A stretch of 35,252 bases of DNA from Welwitschia mirabilis (taxonomy: Eukaryota; Gnetophyta; Gnetopsida; Welwitschiales): positions 14,808,464 through 14,843,715 of the forward strand of contig JBOZIK010000001.1 in NCBI GenBank assembly GCA_051453625.1, given 5' to 3'. Of this stretch, positions 20,081-29,939 are shown piece by piece. The position numbers and the translations under genes are program-made. The notes under the pieces are model-generated. The model had not been told where the DNA came from, made no database searches, and saw only the letters and a program-made list of their open reading frames with translations. Position 1 is the stretch's first letter; the number at the start of each line of letters is the position of its first letter.

Positions 20081-20997
20081 TGTATTAACTTACAACATAA
20101 GTAATTAAACTGTAGTTCAGATGAAGTAAGATTCTTAATGAGAGAGCTAGAAATTCATTAGTTAGTCAAGTAGCATATACTTAATGGTCAACTACGTGCT
20201 ACACATAAACAAAACCTAACACTCAATAATTGATTCACCTATCCTAAGGGTTGATTGCTTGAAGCATAAAATGTTAAAGATTTAAGTAGTGGTTGATCAA
20301 TTCATCTAAAGAATCAATTGTTTAAAGAATAGTTGTAAATATATCAAATTCATCAAGGGTTTAATCAAATGAGAATAGGGGTTAACTAGCTAAGGAATAA
20401 ACCAGCATGTAAGACAAGGTAAACTAGCATGCACTCTACTATAACTAAGACTAACTATTGAAGACTAAATTTTACCATTAAATAGAGGTTTTGAAAGGCT
20501 AATTAAACCTTTTAGATGTGTCATTAATCATATCTAATGTAATCATATCATATAATAATTAAAATTGACTTACTATAAATGGGAAAATTTTCATATGGAT
20601 TAAAAAAACTTTTGAAATTATGATCTAATCTCTCTTATTATACCATTAACTCACTTTTTATTATATTCTCTTATACTCTATCCTATATACACATATCATC
20701 ATTATAATATAAGTCATTTGGGTGTGCTTTGAGGTTAAGGATTACTATAAAATTTCATTTGTAAGGCTAAGAACTACTATAGTATCCTTTTGGAGTGTTA
20801 TTAAAGATGACATTTAAAAATAAAAAAAATAGGCTTGTTTTTGCTAGTTGTGCATTCTCTCTTTGATTTAATTAGATATTTAAATATGCTTAATTGTATG
20901 TATCATCATTCTATTTATATTAATACTAAATAATTGATTATTGACTAGAGATACTTCCATTACATTATAAATTATATTATTCCAACATAGTATTAGA
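20081..20997 (+). repeat. Probable 3' LTR of element B
   Basis: A candidate from TGTATTAACTTAC to CCAACA, about 0.9 kb, with TG and CA ends. It follows the extra ORF on the same strand. It has GGTTGAT/GGGTTAACTAG motifs (20180-20400) like those in the C LTR, and a similar 3' portion (GCTTAATTGT near 20889, compare 24087). Overall alignment with the C LTR is weak, so the boundaries are tentative. Confidence 0.35.
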
Positions 20998-21099
20998 TAA
21001 TAAAATTGCAAAAATAACCTAAGCTATCCTATTCTACTCTACCATCTAGAATAGTCAGTTTTAATAGATGCCATTACTTATTTTAACATATTTAAGCTT

Positions 21100-21862
21100 T
21101 ATTTATAGGTTTCAATGTTAAAAATATTTATGAAAAGACTTGGAACTTTTATCTTTTTGTTTTTTCTACTCAAAACCAATTCGTTGACTTCACTAAATAT
21201 GTTTATATTTTTTAAATTCTTAATAATAAGAATTAATTTATCCTTCTTTCTTCCATTTGTTCTTTTTTCAACTATATATTCAATTGTCTTCTTGCATTTC
21301 ATCATTTATCTCTTTAACTTCATTCCTCTTTTCATGCAAAATTTTGAGTTCTCTTAGGATCATTTAAGCACTAGATCTTTAAGCGTTTTTCCCCAAAAAT
21401 TATATTAATTTGATCCATGAGTTTTAGACATTCATTATAATATAGTCTGTTTTGGATTTTTCTTCCTCAATCTTCCCTCATCTAAGAATTTTTCAAGCGC
21501 TTCTTTATTAGGAATTTTCATCTATTGTGATTATTCAATGATTAGAACTCATTTGAGTAAGCTTAGCTACTTCAATATTATTAAAGTACAAAACCTAGAT
21601 TTGGAAACACTAAAACCCATCTAGCCTATAACAAATTCTATCCTTGTACTTTCTCATATTACCTTAACTATAAATATAGCCATTAATAGAAATTTTAACT
21701 ATTTCTACTCTCTTTAGCTCCTTCTAAAATAGTTTCTTCTATTTTAGTAACTATTACCTCCAAGTTTTTCTCCTTGATGAAGTACATTATTAAAGTTTCC
21801 CTAGAAAATGAATGAAATTTTTTTAAGAAACTCCTCCCAAAATCTCAACTTTTCTTCCATGT
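21100..21862 (-). pseudogene. LINE (L1-type) endonuclease relic, start of RT region
   Basis: Read on the minus strand from 21860: MEEKLRFWEEFLKKISFIF, stop, GNFNNVLHQGEKLGG, then GYIYS-stop-GNMRKYKDRI, YRLDGF and SNH-stop-IITIDE. This is the order of a plant L1-type apurinic endonuclease: GDFN, then Y.TWSN, RLDRF and SDH.P. The GDFN Asp is Asn at 21795-21797. Lower down, KKQKDKSSKSFHKYF (about 21120-21170) resembles the NTKFFH block before the RT domain. Reading frames shift repeatedly. The RT itself is not present. An endonuclease like this nicks target DNA for target-primed reverse transcription; this copy is dead. Confidence 0.55.
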
Positions 21863-23329
21863 TTATCAAAGCATAAGTATTACTCAGAGATAAAGGAACT
21901 TTCTAATTGATTTTCATAGTCATCATGTTTTCATTATTCCAAAGAATATAAACATAATAATGGTTCTTCTAAATGATCCATTCCACATGCATTACCTTGA
22001 GAATTCCTTATAGCATAGAACATATTTTTAAAACATTTTATAATCATTTGTATGCTAGTTATGTAATTTATTTTCATATATTAAAATACATAGGAAATTT
22101 AAAACTTCTTCCTTCCATCATTATTTAATGATGGATTGTTATAAGGGACTATTATAGCTCCTTACATTTTATAACATCTTCTCATCTGTTTTTGAAGGAT
22201 ATGACTCTTCCAAGAATACTTATTTATTCATATTATGGAATGTGATGTAGCTTATTTTGATTATTGTTTGGATATTATATGTACTTTAGGACTTAACCTA
22301 TATTAGCAATTCTTAATGCATGCTATTTAAATTAGTTATTAGGACTAATTAAAATTTTTTTAAGTTGAGTTAAATGAAAGTTACTCTACTTGATTAAGTT
22401 CCATTGGTTTATAAGTATATTCTATGTCTTCACATGTCTCTTAATCTTAGGTTAATAGGGAAATTGAGGTTTTAATCATTTTTATTAAAACTAACTTAAC
22501 TTACGTTGAAGGAGTTATCTCTTCATCATTAACTTTGTCATTACTACAATTCTTCTAAGAAGAATCCTAGGTGGAAGGTTCTATCTCAACTCTATGTTCA
22601 AGGTAAACATCTTTATTTATATTTGTCTTTTGGATTTTCCTTCATTGTAATCTAATATTATTTCTCAAATAAAATTTTCCTTTATGTTTAGTCAATCCAT
22701 CACTTTCTTTTATTTTAAGTTCTATCAAAAAATTCCTCTTTGTAATTTATAAACATGCAAAGATTTGGATTCCTTCAAAAGATAACCCTAAATCTTATAA
22801 CATTTCAAAATAATATAATACTAATGGGATTTAANNNNNNNNNNGATTTAATGTTTTAAATGAAATAGTTAGTATACATAAATTAGGATCTAAGTTATGA
22901 AATTTGAATCAAATACATTTCTAATATAAGAAATATTTTTCATTCATTAAAACACATTATGATCTCATGGCCAAAAATATTCAACTTTGGTAATAATTGT
23001 TTGGTTGTTGTTTCTTGATATTTAAAAAGAATAAAATAACTAAGGGAAGAGATGGACATGTTTCCTGTTAATACTTTAACGGATAGTTGTGTCTACTTAG
23101 GAAGGTTTAGCATGGGAAAATAATACTATCTATTGCACCTTCCAGTTGTTAGTGGATGATAAGCCAAATTTCATTCTATATGATTAATGTAATAATGCTT
23201 CTACAAGACAAACTAGATTTCTTATATCTAAAACTAGAACACACTGCTAAAGGTAATTAAGGCACTAGAAGCACAAGATAATAATTAAGATTATTAGAGA
23301 ATAAACCATGTAGGAACTTAAGTGAAACT
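21863..23329. other. Unassigned AT-rich sequence
   Basis: About 1.5 kb with no supported gene. The left part could be the 5' portion of the LINE relic, and the right part may be the start of the C LTR, whose left end I could not place. It contains a 10-N gap at 22835-22844. Confidence 0.5.
22835..22844. other. Assembly gap, 10 N
   Basis: GATTTAA occurs on both sides of the gap, so the contig ends may overlap by seven bases rather than be separated. Confidence 0.9.
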
Positions 23330-24254
23330 ATGAAAATCTTTTAGGTGGTAGACAAACATTCTCCAAGGGGTTAGCCACATATTATTCAACAAATAGGAAT
23401 ATGCAACTAACATTCAACTGGTTGGAAGAATGAGTTAACCACCTAGTGACTAATTAGTAGTAATTTAGAGGTGGTAGATGATTGACTAATAGTAATTTAG
23501 GGATCGACCACCCTCAAATATTCCATAAACATATCTCATGGTATTGAATGACTCTGGAAAGGGCTAGATCACCTTTAGTGAAGAACCTCTTTAGGGGTCA
23601 ATTGAATCATCAAGGAGGTTAACCACTAGTGTAATGGTTAGTGGAAGTATATCCAATATGAACTATTGACAACCATTAAGACAACATCTTGGGAAGATAA
23701 ATGATCATTTTAAAGGTTTCAATAGTTAATTTTCTCATCATCTTGACCTATGACAACTAGAATCTTATTTTTATAAATAATTTATTCTTGTAGTAATAAG
23801 GACCTTTTGCCAAATTTACAGTAGTAATTTTTCAAGTATCCTTAATTTTTCTCTTATACTCCTTTACCGTCTTCAATATCTCCATACATAATTATGAAAG
23901 TAAGTAATCTAAATTAGCTTATTCTTATAGCTAAAAATTATTAGAAAATTCTAATTATATTAGTGGAGGGCTACTGTAAATTTTTGTTGGATGTCTAATA
24001 GGAGGCCATACTTGCAATAAAGAAAAATGTATTTTTCTTCATTACATTGTATCTATTGTTCTTTATTCTTTAGTAAAATTGATGTGCTTAATTGTTATAT
24101 GCATTATTAATTGTATGAATTATTATCAGAGTCAATTTGAGACAAGCTATTATTTATTTCGATAATAGTTTACATTATTAAAACTTGATGTTGAGCATTT
24201 AAATTGTAAAACCTACCTATTCAACCCTTTCCTCTAGGATATCTGGTACTAAAA
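23330..24254 (+). repeat. 5' LTR of element C (left end unresolved)
   Basis: The right end is defined by the primer site. ATTCAACCCTTTCCTCTAGG just before it is the typical 3' end of this LTR type. GGGGTTAGCC, GGGATCGACCACC, AGGGGTCAATTG and GAGGTTAACCAC motifs at 23360-23640 parallel the motif array in element A. A TATAAATA lies at 23772-23779. The partner LTR is beyond the window, so the start cannot be fixed and may lie upstream of 23330. Confidence 0.55.
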
Positions 24255-24270
24255 ATTGGTATTGGAGCTC
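24255..24270 (+). other. Primer-binding site of element C
   Basis: ATTGGTATTGGAGCTC matches the tRNA-iMet type site ATTGGTATCAGAGCTC at 14 of 16 positions. It follows the LTR end, and gag begins 50 bases later. Confidence 0.8.
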
Positions 24271-24320
24271 TAGCATAAGAATTTATTTTTGTTATTTAAT
24301 TACTTGATAAGATATCTATC

Positions 24321-25446
24321 ATGAAAAACCAACTAATCAACTATCTACCTTGCTTTACTAGTGATAATTATGAGTTTTGCAAGATAAGGATGCAAGTCTT
24401 CATTGGAGCTCTGAGTTTGACTATTAGACAATTACAGAGAAAGTTTTTCACCCTTTAATTAAACCTCAAATAGTAGATGGGTTTACTACCTTCATAGAAA
24501 GGATATAAAAAATACTAGTAATTCTTAACAAGAAGAAAATAAATGCCATATGTTATGAACCTAATTTGCAGGACTACAAAAAGTAAGAAATTTTTCTACC
24601 ACAAAAGAGATATGGAAATAGTTGTATGTAACATATGAAGAAACTAATTAGATTATTAAGATCAAAAAACAAATTCTCATAATATAATTTGAGAAAATTC
24701 AAATTCAAGATGATGAAACCTTTATAAAATTTAATTACAAGCTTATGTGTATTGTCAATAAACTTTGGAAACTTGGAGAACCTTTCAAATCAAGCCAAAT
24801 TTTAGATAAGATATTGCAATCACTTCTAAAAGCTTATGAGGACAAACTATTATCAATCGAATACATAAATGACATTGATAACATTAACTTATAGTAATTG
24901 GTAAGTGATATCTTGACATTTGAGCTTTAACATATTCATAAAGGTAATAAAGGCAAAGGTATGGCTCTTAATGTTAAATAAATTCATTCCTCTAGAAATA
25001 ACAATGATGAATCACATGGTTTATCATCTTCTAATTATGATTCTAACATGGATGAGGAGGTAGCATTATTTACTAGAAAATTCAAAAAATATGTTGGTAA
25101 AAAGAAAATGAAGAAATAAGAGGGATTATGGCATAACATCTTTAAGACCAAAGAGTAACAAAAGAGAGAAAAGTACCTAATTCTATTCTTGTAAAGGGTT
25201 TCAGTACATGATAACTAAGTGCCTAGATGTCAAGAAAAGGAATACATTAAGGAACTCTAGTAAGAAATGCAATATGACCACTTGGAATAGTGATGAATGA
25301 GATTAAAACAATACTTATGGTGATAAGAGACTATCACTCATGGCATTTACCTCATCTGATGTATCACTTATCTCAAAGATAAATGATTCTTTCAAGTTTG
25401 ATTTGACTAAACCTCATGAGTTAGAATTAAGTGACTTACCAAGTTA
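24321..25446 (+). pseudogene. Gag of element C, upstream part (split by D)
   Basis: The ATG at 24321 opens MKNQLINYLPCFTSDNYEF, the copia gag start (usual form P.F.G.NY.FWK.RMQ), then RMQVFIGAL. The core follows in shifted frames: VTYEETN, FEKIQIQDDETFIKFNY, GEPFKSSQILDKILQSLLKAYEDK, then DEEVALFTRKFKKYVGKKK. A zinc knuckle relic lies at 25181-25222 (SCKGFQYMITKC). The first Cys is Phe and the His is Tyr. The frame runs on through KPHELELSDLPSYV to 25446, where element D is inserted. It resumes at 28110. Several stops make it nonfunctional. Confidence 0.8.
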
Positions 25447-25451
25447 TGTTT
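25447..25451. repeat. Target-site duplication of D, left copy
   Basis: TGTTT, identical to 28105-28109 on the other side of D. Confidence 0.85.
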
Positions 25452-25670
25452 TGTAAGATTATAGAGCACGTGGAGGCATAGCAAAAATAAGGGTGAACAT
25501 AGTGCAAATTTTTTCTTAGTTAATTACCATATAAGTACATCACATCTTTCTAATTTGAATCCACAAAACATGGATCATATCCAAAATCACATGAAGAACA
25601 AACTAAAAACAAGTAAAACAAACTAGTATGTGGGCATCCCCATTGTACTTTATTCAAATAGACTCTAACA
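25452..25670 (-). repeat. 3' LTR of element D
   Basis: 219 bp, TG...CA on the plus strand. It matches 27867-28104 across its length, best in ATTACCATATAA, AATCCACAAAA and TTATTCAAATAGA. Confidence 0.8.
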
Positions 25671-25683
25671 AACCCTCCTTTGG
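25671..25683 (-). other. Polypurine tract of element D
   Basis: The minus strand reads CCAAAGGAGGGTT directly before the LTR start TGTTAG. Confidence 0.7.
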
Positions 25684-25791
25684 TAACAAATCTAAGAATT
25701 ATATTACCATTACAATTAAAATACTAGAACATGCCTCCAGCATAACAATCCATATAAAATTTACTACATAAGTATGGAGTAACCACTATAA

Positions 25792-25910
25792 AGTGTACTA
25801 ACCATGATAATATAGACTAATCATAATAATGTAAACTAACTAATCATGATAATGTAAACTAACCATGATAATATGACTAACTATGATAATGTGGACTAAT
25901 CATAATAAGG
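25792..25910. repeat. 19-bp minisatellite in element D
   Basis: Six units near GTAAACTAACCATGATAAT, five of 18-19 bp and one of 23 bp, lie between gag and the 3' LTR of D. Confidence 0.85.
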
Positions 25911-25981
25911 AACAAATCCAACATTTAAAAAATTAGAGCTTTATCTTCAAAATTTTCTTATTTATTGTCTTACTGCTATCA

Positions 25982-26700
25982 TTAGCTTAAATTCTTTAAT
26001 TTTTCATCAAGTGAATCCTTTTCTCATTGAAAGTAGTTTATTACTACATTACCTTACTTGTTGCAATAATAGCATTTTGTCCTTTTTTATCATCTTTTAT
26101 TTCTTTTCTGAAAATTCTTCCTTTGAGAAATTTAAGCACCTTTTTTGAGTTCATGTTAATACATCATTTTATGTTCTTCAATGAGTGTGAAGATGATACT
26201 TTCTAATGTGCAAGAAGTCTTCTTTAAAGTGAAGATGATGTGATCATATGAACAAGGAAGACTACTTAGCAAAATGGCTTTGGCATCTTTATTATTAACT
26301 CTTGAATTCACTATTATAAGTTATAACAGAAGTGATCTAAAGTAAATTATGTGTTGATTCCTGTCTCCTAAATTTAATATTTTTAAATTATATAATTGAT
26401 GTTTTAATTCTTGTTTTGCTTCATTTTCACTTGTATCAAATAATTTGCATAAGTCATTCCAATCTTCTTTTGATGTCTTACTTAAGTTAATATAATAAAG
26501 ATAATTATCTTCCAGATCAAGCCCAATAAGAAAAAGGGCTTCATCATCTTTCCATTCATCTTGTCAAGATTGTTTGGCTCTAGTACTATACCACTTGTTA
26601 CTTTTCACACACCTTTATTAATTAATTAAATTTGCATTTTCATTTACTAAGTGTGAAAATTCTTCCCATTAAACTTCTTAATATTCTTTTCCATTGACAT
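25982..26700 (-). pseudogene. Gag of element D
   Basis: The ATG at 26698-26700 gives MSMEKNIKKFNGKNFHT, the opening of copia gag of the UBN2/DUF4219 type (F.G.NF..WK..MQ). It continues through LINKG, SGIVLEPNNLD and EWKDDEALFLIGL, with one frame change near 26575. Then come EDWNDLCKLFDTSENEAK, KQELKHQLYNLKI, LLSSLPCSYDHIIFTL and FTLIEEHKMMY. The zinc knuckle CYYCNK-stop-GNVVINY (26033-26074) keeps two Cys, but His is Asn and the last Cys is Tyr. The stop is at 25982-25984. It is of a different subtype from gag of C and E1. Expected role: particle formation and RNA binding; a few stops disable it. Confidence 0.8.
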
Positions 26701-27850
26701 GAGTTAATAAATTTAAGCCTTTAAAATAATTATTTTTGAAATAAAATAGATACTGCTCCTCCTTGAAGTGGATTCTTTTCTCTTCCCCACTTAAAATTAA
26801 TAATGTTATTAGTTTTATTTTCTTTACAACATAAATGAGACAACTAAAAAATGCCTTCTAACATTATGGAAGAGAGTAAATACTCAAAGGAACAAAATAT
26901 TAAGGATGAAAGTCAAATATTATATAAGAAACAAAATTAGAGGATTTTGATGTTGCTTCAAGATGTACAAACTTTGATGCATAGATTATGTCCCTCAATT
27001 AATTTGATAAAGTTTTTCCAACTCCCTACTAGCGGTAATGCTATGTAGTATTTCATGTAAAGGAATAGCATAAAGTAGCAACAGAAAGACTAAAAATAAT
27101 GAAACTTGTAATTAGGTGTGACGATTCCCAAAGGATCTCATGCAATACTAGTATGCCTAAGACATTGAGTGATAGTAGATTAGGGATCCACACCATTACA
27201 TACTAATAAAAATAAAGCAGGAAGATCATGGTGGCATTCAAAGGAATCATTTCTTAGGAAGATTCATCTCCTCCTCTTCAATGCAAGTACTAATATCATT
27301 TATTTCAGCAAAACCATGGATGAGAAAATGCTAAAGGTAAAGGGCATGACACTTAATGTAATAGACTCTAGGAAGGCATATGTGATGAGCAAAAAATGGA
27401 ATAGTATTCGAAATATGAGTATCAAGGCCTTCAAAAGTCTCATCAAAAAGTGTAATTCTTCCCTTTCTTTCTTCATTTGCTTCAAATACAAATCTTGCAA
27501 ATTCACAAACTAGAATGCAATCCCTTTATTTTCTTTCTTAAAGGAAAAACCTTGCAATGATTTATAAATTACATCTCAAATGATAATTCCTCTATTTCCT
27601 TCAAAATAGAAATCTTGTAATTAGCCTTTTGAAAAACATCAAATAAAGAGGAAGTGGTAATTGAGGATATGGAAAGTGGATTAAATAAAAGAGGGCAGCT
27701 ATCTTCAATGGTTAGAAACTCAAAAAAATGGGATCAGTGTTGTTTGTAAGCTTCAAGAGCATAACAGTGCTCATTTAAAATGACCTTTTATATTTATCAT
27801 AGGTGCAACTAGGACAGATAGGGGTAGTAGTTAAGCTAATGCCCTGTCAT
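26701..27850 (-). other. Leader region of element D
   Basis: About 1.15 kb between the primer site and gag of D. Overlapping open stretches at about 27300-27513 on both strands have no recognisable domain. No further repeat or primer site was seen. A long untranslated leader is compatible with a non-autonomous element. Confidence 0.5.
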
Positions 27851-27866
27851 GCTCTGATATTAATTA
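27851..27866 (-). other. Primer-binding site of element D
   Basis: The minus strand reads TAATTAATATCAGAGC, against the canonical ATTGGTATCAGAGC, right after the LTR end ...TAACATCA. Confidence 0.75.
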
Positions 27867-28104
27867 TGATGTTACAAAGCATAAGGTAGCATAGTAGAAA
27901 TAAGGGTAAAGCCATAATATTAGCATGAAACTCTAGCTTAAATCTTTCCTTAATGAATTACCATATAAATACATTACATCTTTTTAATTTGGATCCACAA
28001 AATATGAATTATATCTAAAATCATGTGAAGAACAATCTAAAAATAAGTGAAACAAGCTGGCATATGAGCATTCCCATAATATCTTATTCAAATAGATTCC
28101 AACA
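27867..28104 (-). repeat. 5' LTR of element D
   Basis: 238 bp with TG and CA ends. It is flanked by the primer site on the left and the TGTTT target duplication on the right. Confidence 0.8.
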
Positions 28105-28109
28105 TGTTT
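28105..28109. repeat. Target-site duplication of D, right copy
   Basis: TGTTT, identical to 25447-25451. Confidence 0.85.
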
Positions 28110-28859
28110 TTAATCAAAAACGTGATGAATAAGAGGACTAGTTCTTTAAAATTAAAGAAGATGATATAATAACTAAAGAAGAAGAGACCAAAGAGGCTAA
28201 TAATGATGATGGACATGAAGAGGATTTGATGGATGCATAACAAGAGCTCTTTGAATAAAGTAAAAAGATCCTAAAATAGAATTCTTACTTGAAGATGGAT
28301 GTAACCCAATATGAACATAAGAAGAAGAAGTTAACATCAGAATTAAATCTTACAAATAAGAATTTAGAAACTCAAGAATCCTACTTTAAGAAGGAGATAA
28401 GATATCTTTAAGACCTTACAAGAGGAAGAAAAAACAAATGTAAGTATTAGTTTAGTTTCAAAAATTAATGATTTGAATAAAATTATTTTTTAAGTTTTCT
28501 GTAGGTAGTAAATCATTAAAGACTAGGCTATTCAAACAAATAGCACTAAGCGATAAAATGGCTTTGGATCCATGCCATCTCTTATCTTATCTTTTATACT
28601 AGCCTTATCAAATAAGTCATCATGTATTTTCAATGTTAAATCTTGAATGTCCACAAACTTTAAATCATGTGATGCCCAACCTTAATCTCAAAATATTAAA
28701 TTTAGCAAAAAGAATGGGAAATTCAATAGGTTTGATCATATTAAACTTAATTGTTATTTTGGTAATGCATTTTCTAGATTTAAAACTTTAGCTCATTATT
28801 AGTTTGTCAAGAAAAAGCTAAAGTTTAATATTATACGGAGGAATGGTAAAGCTCATAAG
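28110..28859 (+). pseudogene. Gag C-terminal coil and linker of element C, downstream of D
   Basis: Removing D and one target duplication leaves the C frame in register from 25446 into this stretch. It reads as an acidic segment (KEEETKEANNDDGHEEDLMD), then a Lys/Glu coiled-coil-like stretch (MDVTQYEHKKKKLTSELNL, TNKNLETQESYFKKEIRYL) with stops at usual Gln positions. The same arrangement follows the zinc knuckle in element A (4685-4918). From 28450 to 28859 the linker to protease is decayed. Confidence 0.7.
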
Positions 28860-29275
28860 AGTCTTTCAATTCACATTGCTTTCATAGCTATTAATGATAT
28901 TTACTAGTATCTTAATAGTGATTCCTCAAGATACATAACAGAAGACATAAGTAAATTCATAAAGATAGATAAATGTAATAGAAGTGATATGTCCTTTAAG
29001 AACAATGACAAGGCATTGATGCAAGGGGTTGGCATTGTTGGTGTTAAGGAGTTCCCGATGTTACATAATGTTCTTTTATGTCAATGGATTAAAACACAAC
29101 CTTCTTAGCATCAATCAAATTTGTAACAAAGGTCTATACATTATATTTAGTGCTTCTAATTATCATGTTTTAGATAGTCAAGATAAAATTATATTAATTA
29201 ATGATAGAGATGAAAATTTACATTCTATTGGACAATCATTAAGAAAAAAATTTTTATATTTTATGTCATCAAATG
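28860..29275 (+). pseudogene. Protease and GAG-pre of element C
   Basis: YLNSDSSRYITEDISKFI at about 28908 corresponds to the copia protease active site (usual D-S-G-C-S-R-H-M-T). The catalytic Asp is Asn (28914-28916) and the Gly is Asp. VGIVGV and FYVNGLKHNLLSINQICNKG (29077-29136) then match the block before GAG-pre in the other copies. The sequence ends at LRKKFLYFMSSN, where an N gap starts. The protease is catalytically dead. Confidence 0.75.
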
Positions 29276-29939
29276 NNNNNNNNNNNNNNNNNNNNNNNNN
29301 NNNNNNNNNNNNNNNNNNNNNNNNNNNNNNNNNNNNNNNNNNNNNNNNNNNNNNNNNNNNNNNNNNNNNNNNNNNNNNNNNNNNNNNNNNNNNNNNNNNN
29401 NNNNNNNNNNNNNNNNNNNNNNNNNNNNNNNNNNNNNNNNNNNNNNNNNNNNNNNNNNNNNNNNNNNNNNNNNNNNNNNNNNNNNNNNNNNNNNNNNNNN
29501 NNNNNNNNNNNNNNNNNNNNNNNNNNNNNNNNNNNNNNNNNNNNNNNNNNNNNNNNNNNNNNNNNNNNNNNNNNNNNNNNNNNNNNNNNNNNNNNNNNNN
29601 NNNNNNNNNNNNNNNNNNNNNNNNNNNNNNNNNNNNNNNNNNNNNNNNNNNNNNNNNNNNNNNNNNNNNNNNNNNNNNNNNNNNNNNNNNNNNNNNNNNN
29701 NNNNNNNNNNNNNNNNNNNNNNNNNNNNNNNNNNNNNNNNNNNNNNNNNNNNNNNNNNNNNNNNNNNNNNNNNNNNNNNNNNNNNNNNNNNNNNNNNNNN
29801 NNNNNNNNNNNNNNNNNNNNNNNNNNNNNNNNNNNNNNNNNNNNNNNNNNNNNNNNNNNNNNNNNNNNNNNNNNNNNNNNNNNNNNNNNNNNNNNNNNNN
29901 NNNNNNNNNNNNNNNNNNNNNNNNNNNNNNNNNNNNNNN
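29276..29939. other. Assembly gap, 664 N
   Basis: Only about 20-25 residues (60-75 bases) are normally found between the flanking motifs (FMSSN before, ISKHDLVR after). The gap is therefore much larger than the coding sequence needs. Confidence 0.95.

Larger units (their letters stand above)
25452..28104 (-). mobile_element. Gag-only LTR retrotransposon D (TR-GAG-like), nested in C gag
   Basis: A complete 2653-bp minus-strand element. It has a 3' LTR at 25452-25670, polypurine tract at 25671-25683, gag at 25982-26700, a long leader, primer site at 27851-27866 and a 5' LTR at 27867-28104. Both LTRs have TG and CA ends, and the element is flanked by a perfect 5-bp duplication. There is no room for protease, integrase or RT: only about 300 bases separate gag from the 3' LTR. 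This matches the published class of terminal-repeat retrotransposons with only a gag domain (TR-GAG), which need another element for reverse transcription and integration. LTR identity of about 80-85% by eye makes it old. Confidence 0.8.

Noticed and set aside
20998-21010. TAGTATTAGATAA after the B LTR as a primer site, which would make 20081-20997 a 5' LTR
   Set aside because: Match is weak, no gag-like sequence follows, and the extra ORF lies upstream on the same strand, favouring a 3' LTR.
21115-21357. Plus-strand 80-codon Phe/Leu-rich open stretch
   Set aside because: Antisense to the LINE relic; T-rich composition yields Phe and Leu codons without selection.
26581-26602. Primer-site-like TGGTATAGTACTAGAGCC on the minus strand
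   Set aside because: It lies in the coding frame of D gag (SGIVLEP) and is not next to an LTR end; the real D primer site is at 27851-27866.
29276-29939. Long apparent open frames across this and the other N runs
   Set aside because: They consist almost entirely of undefined bases and carry no information.
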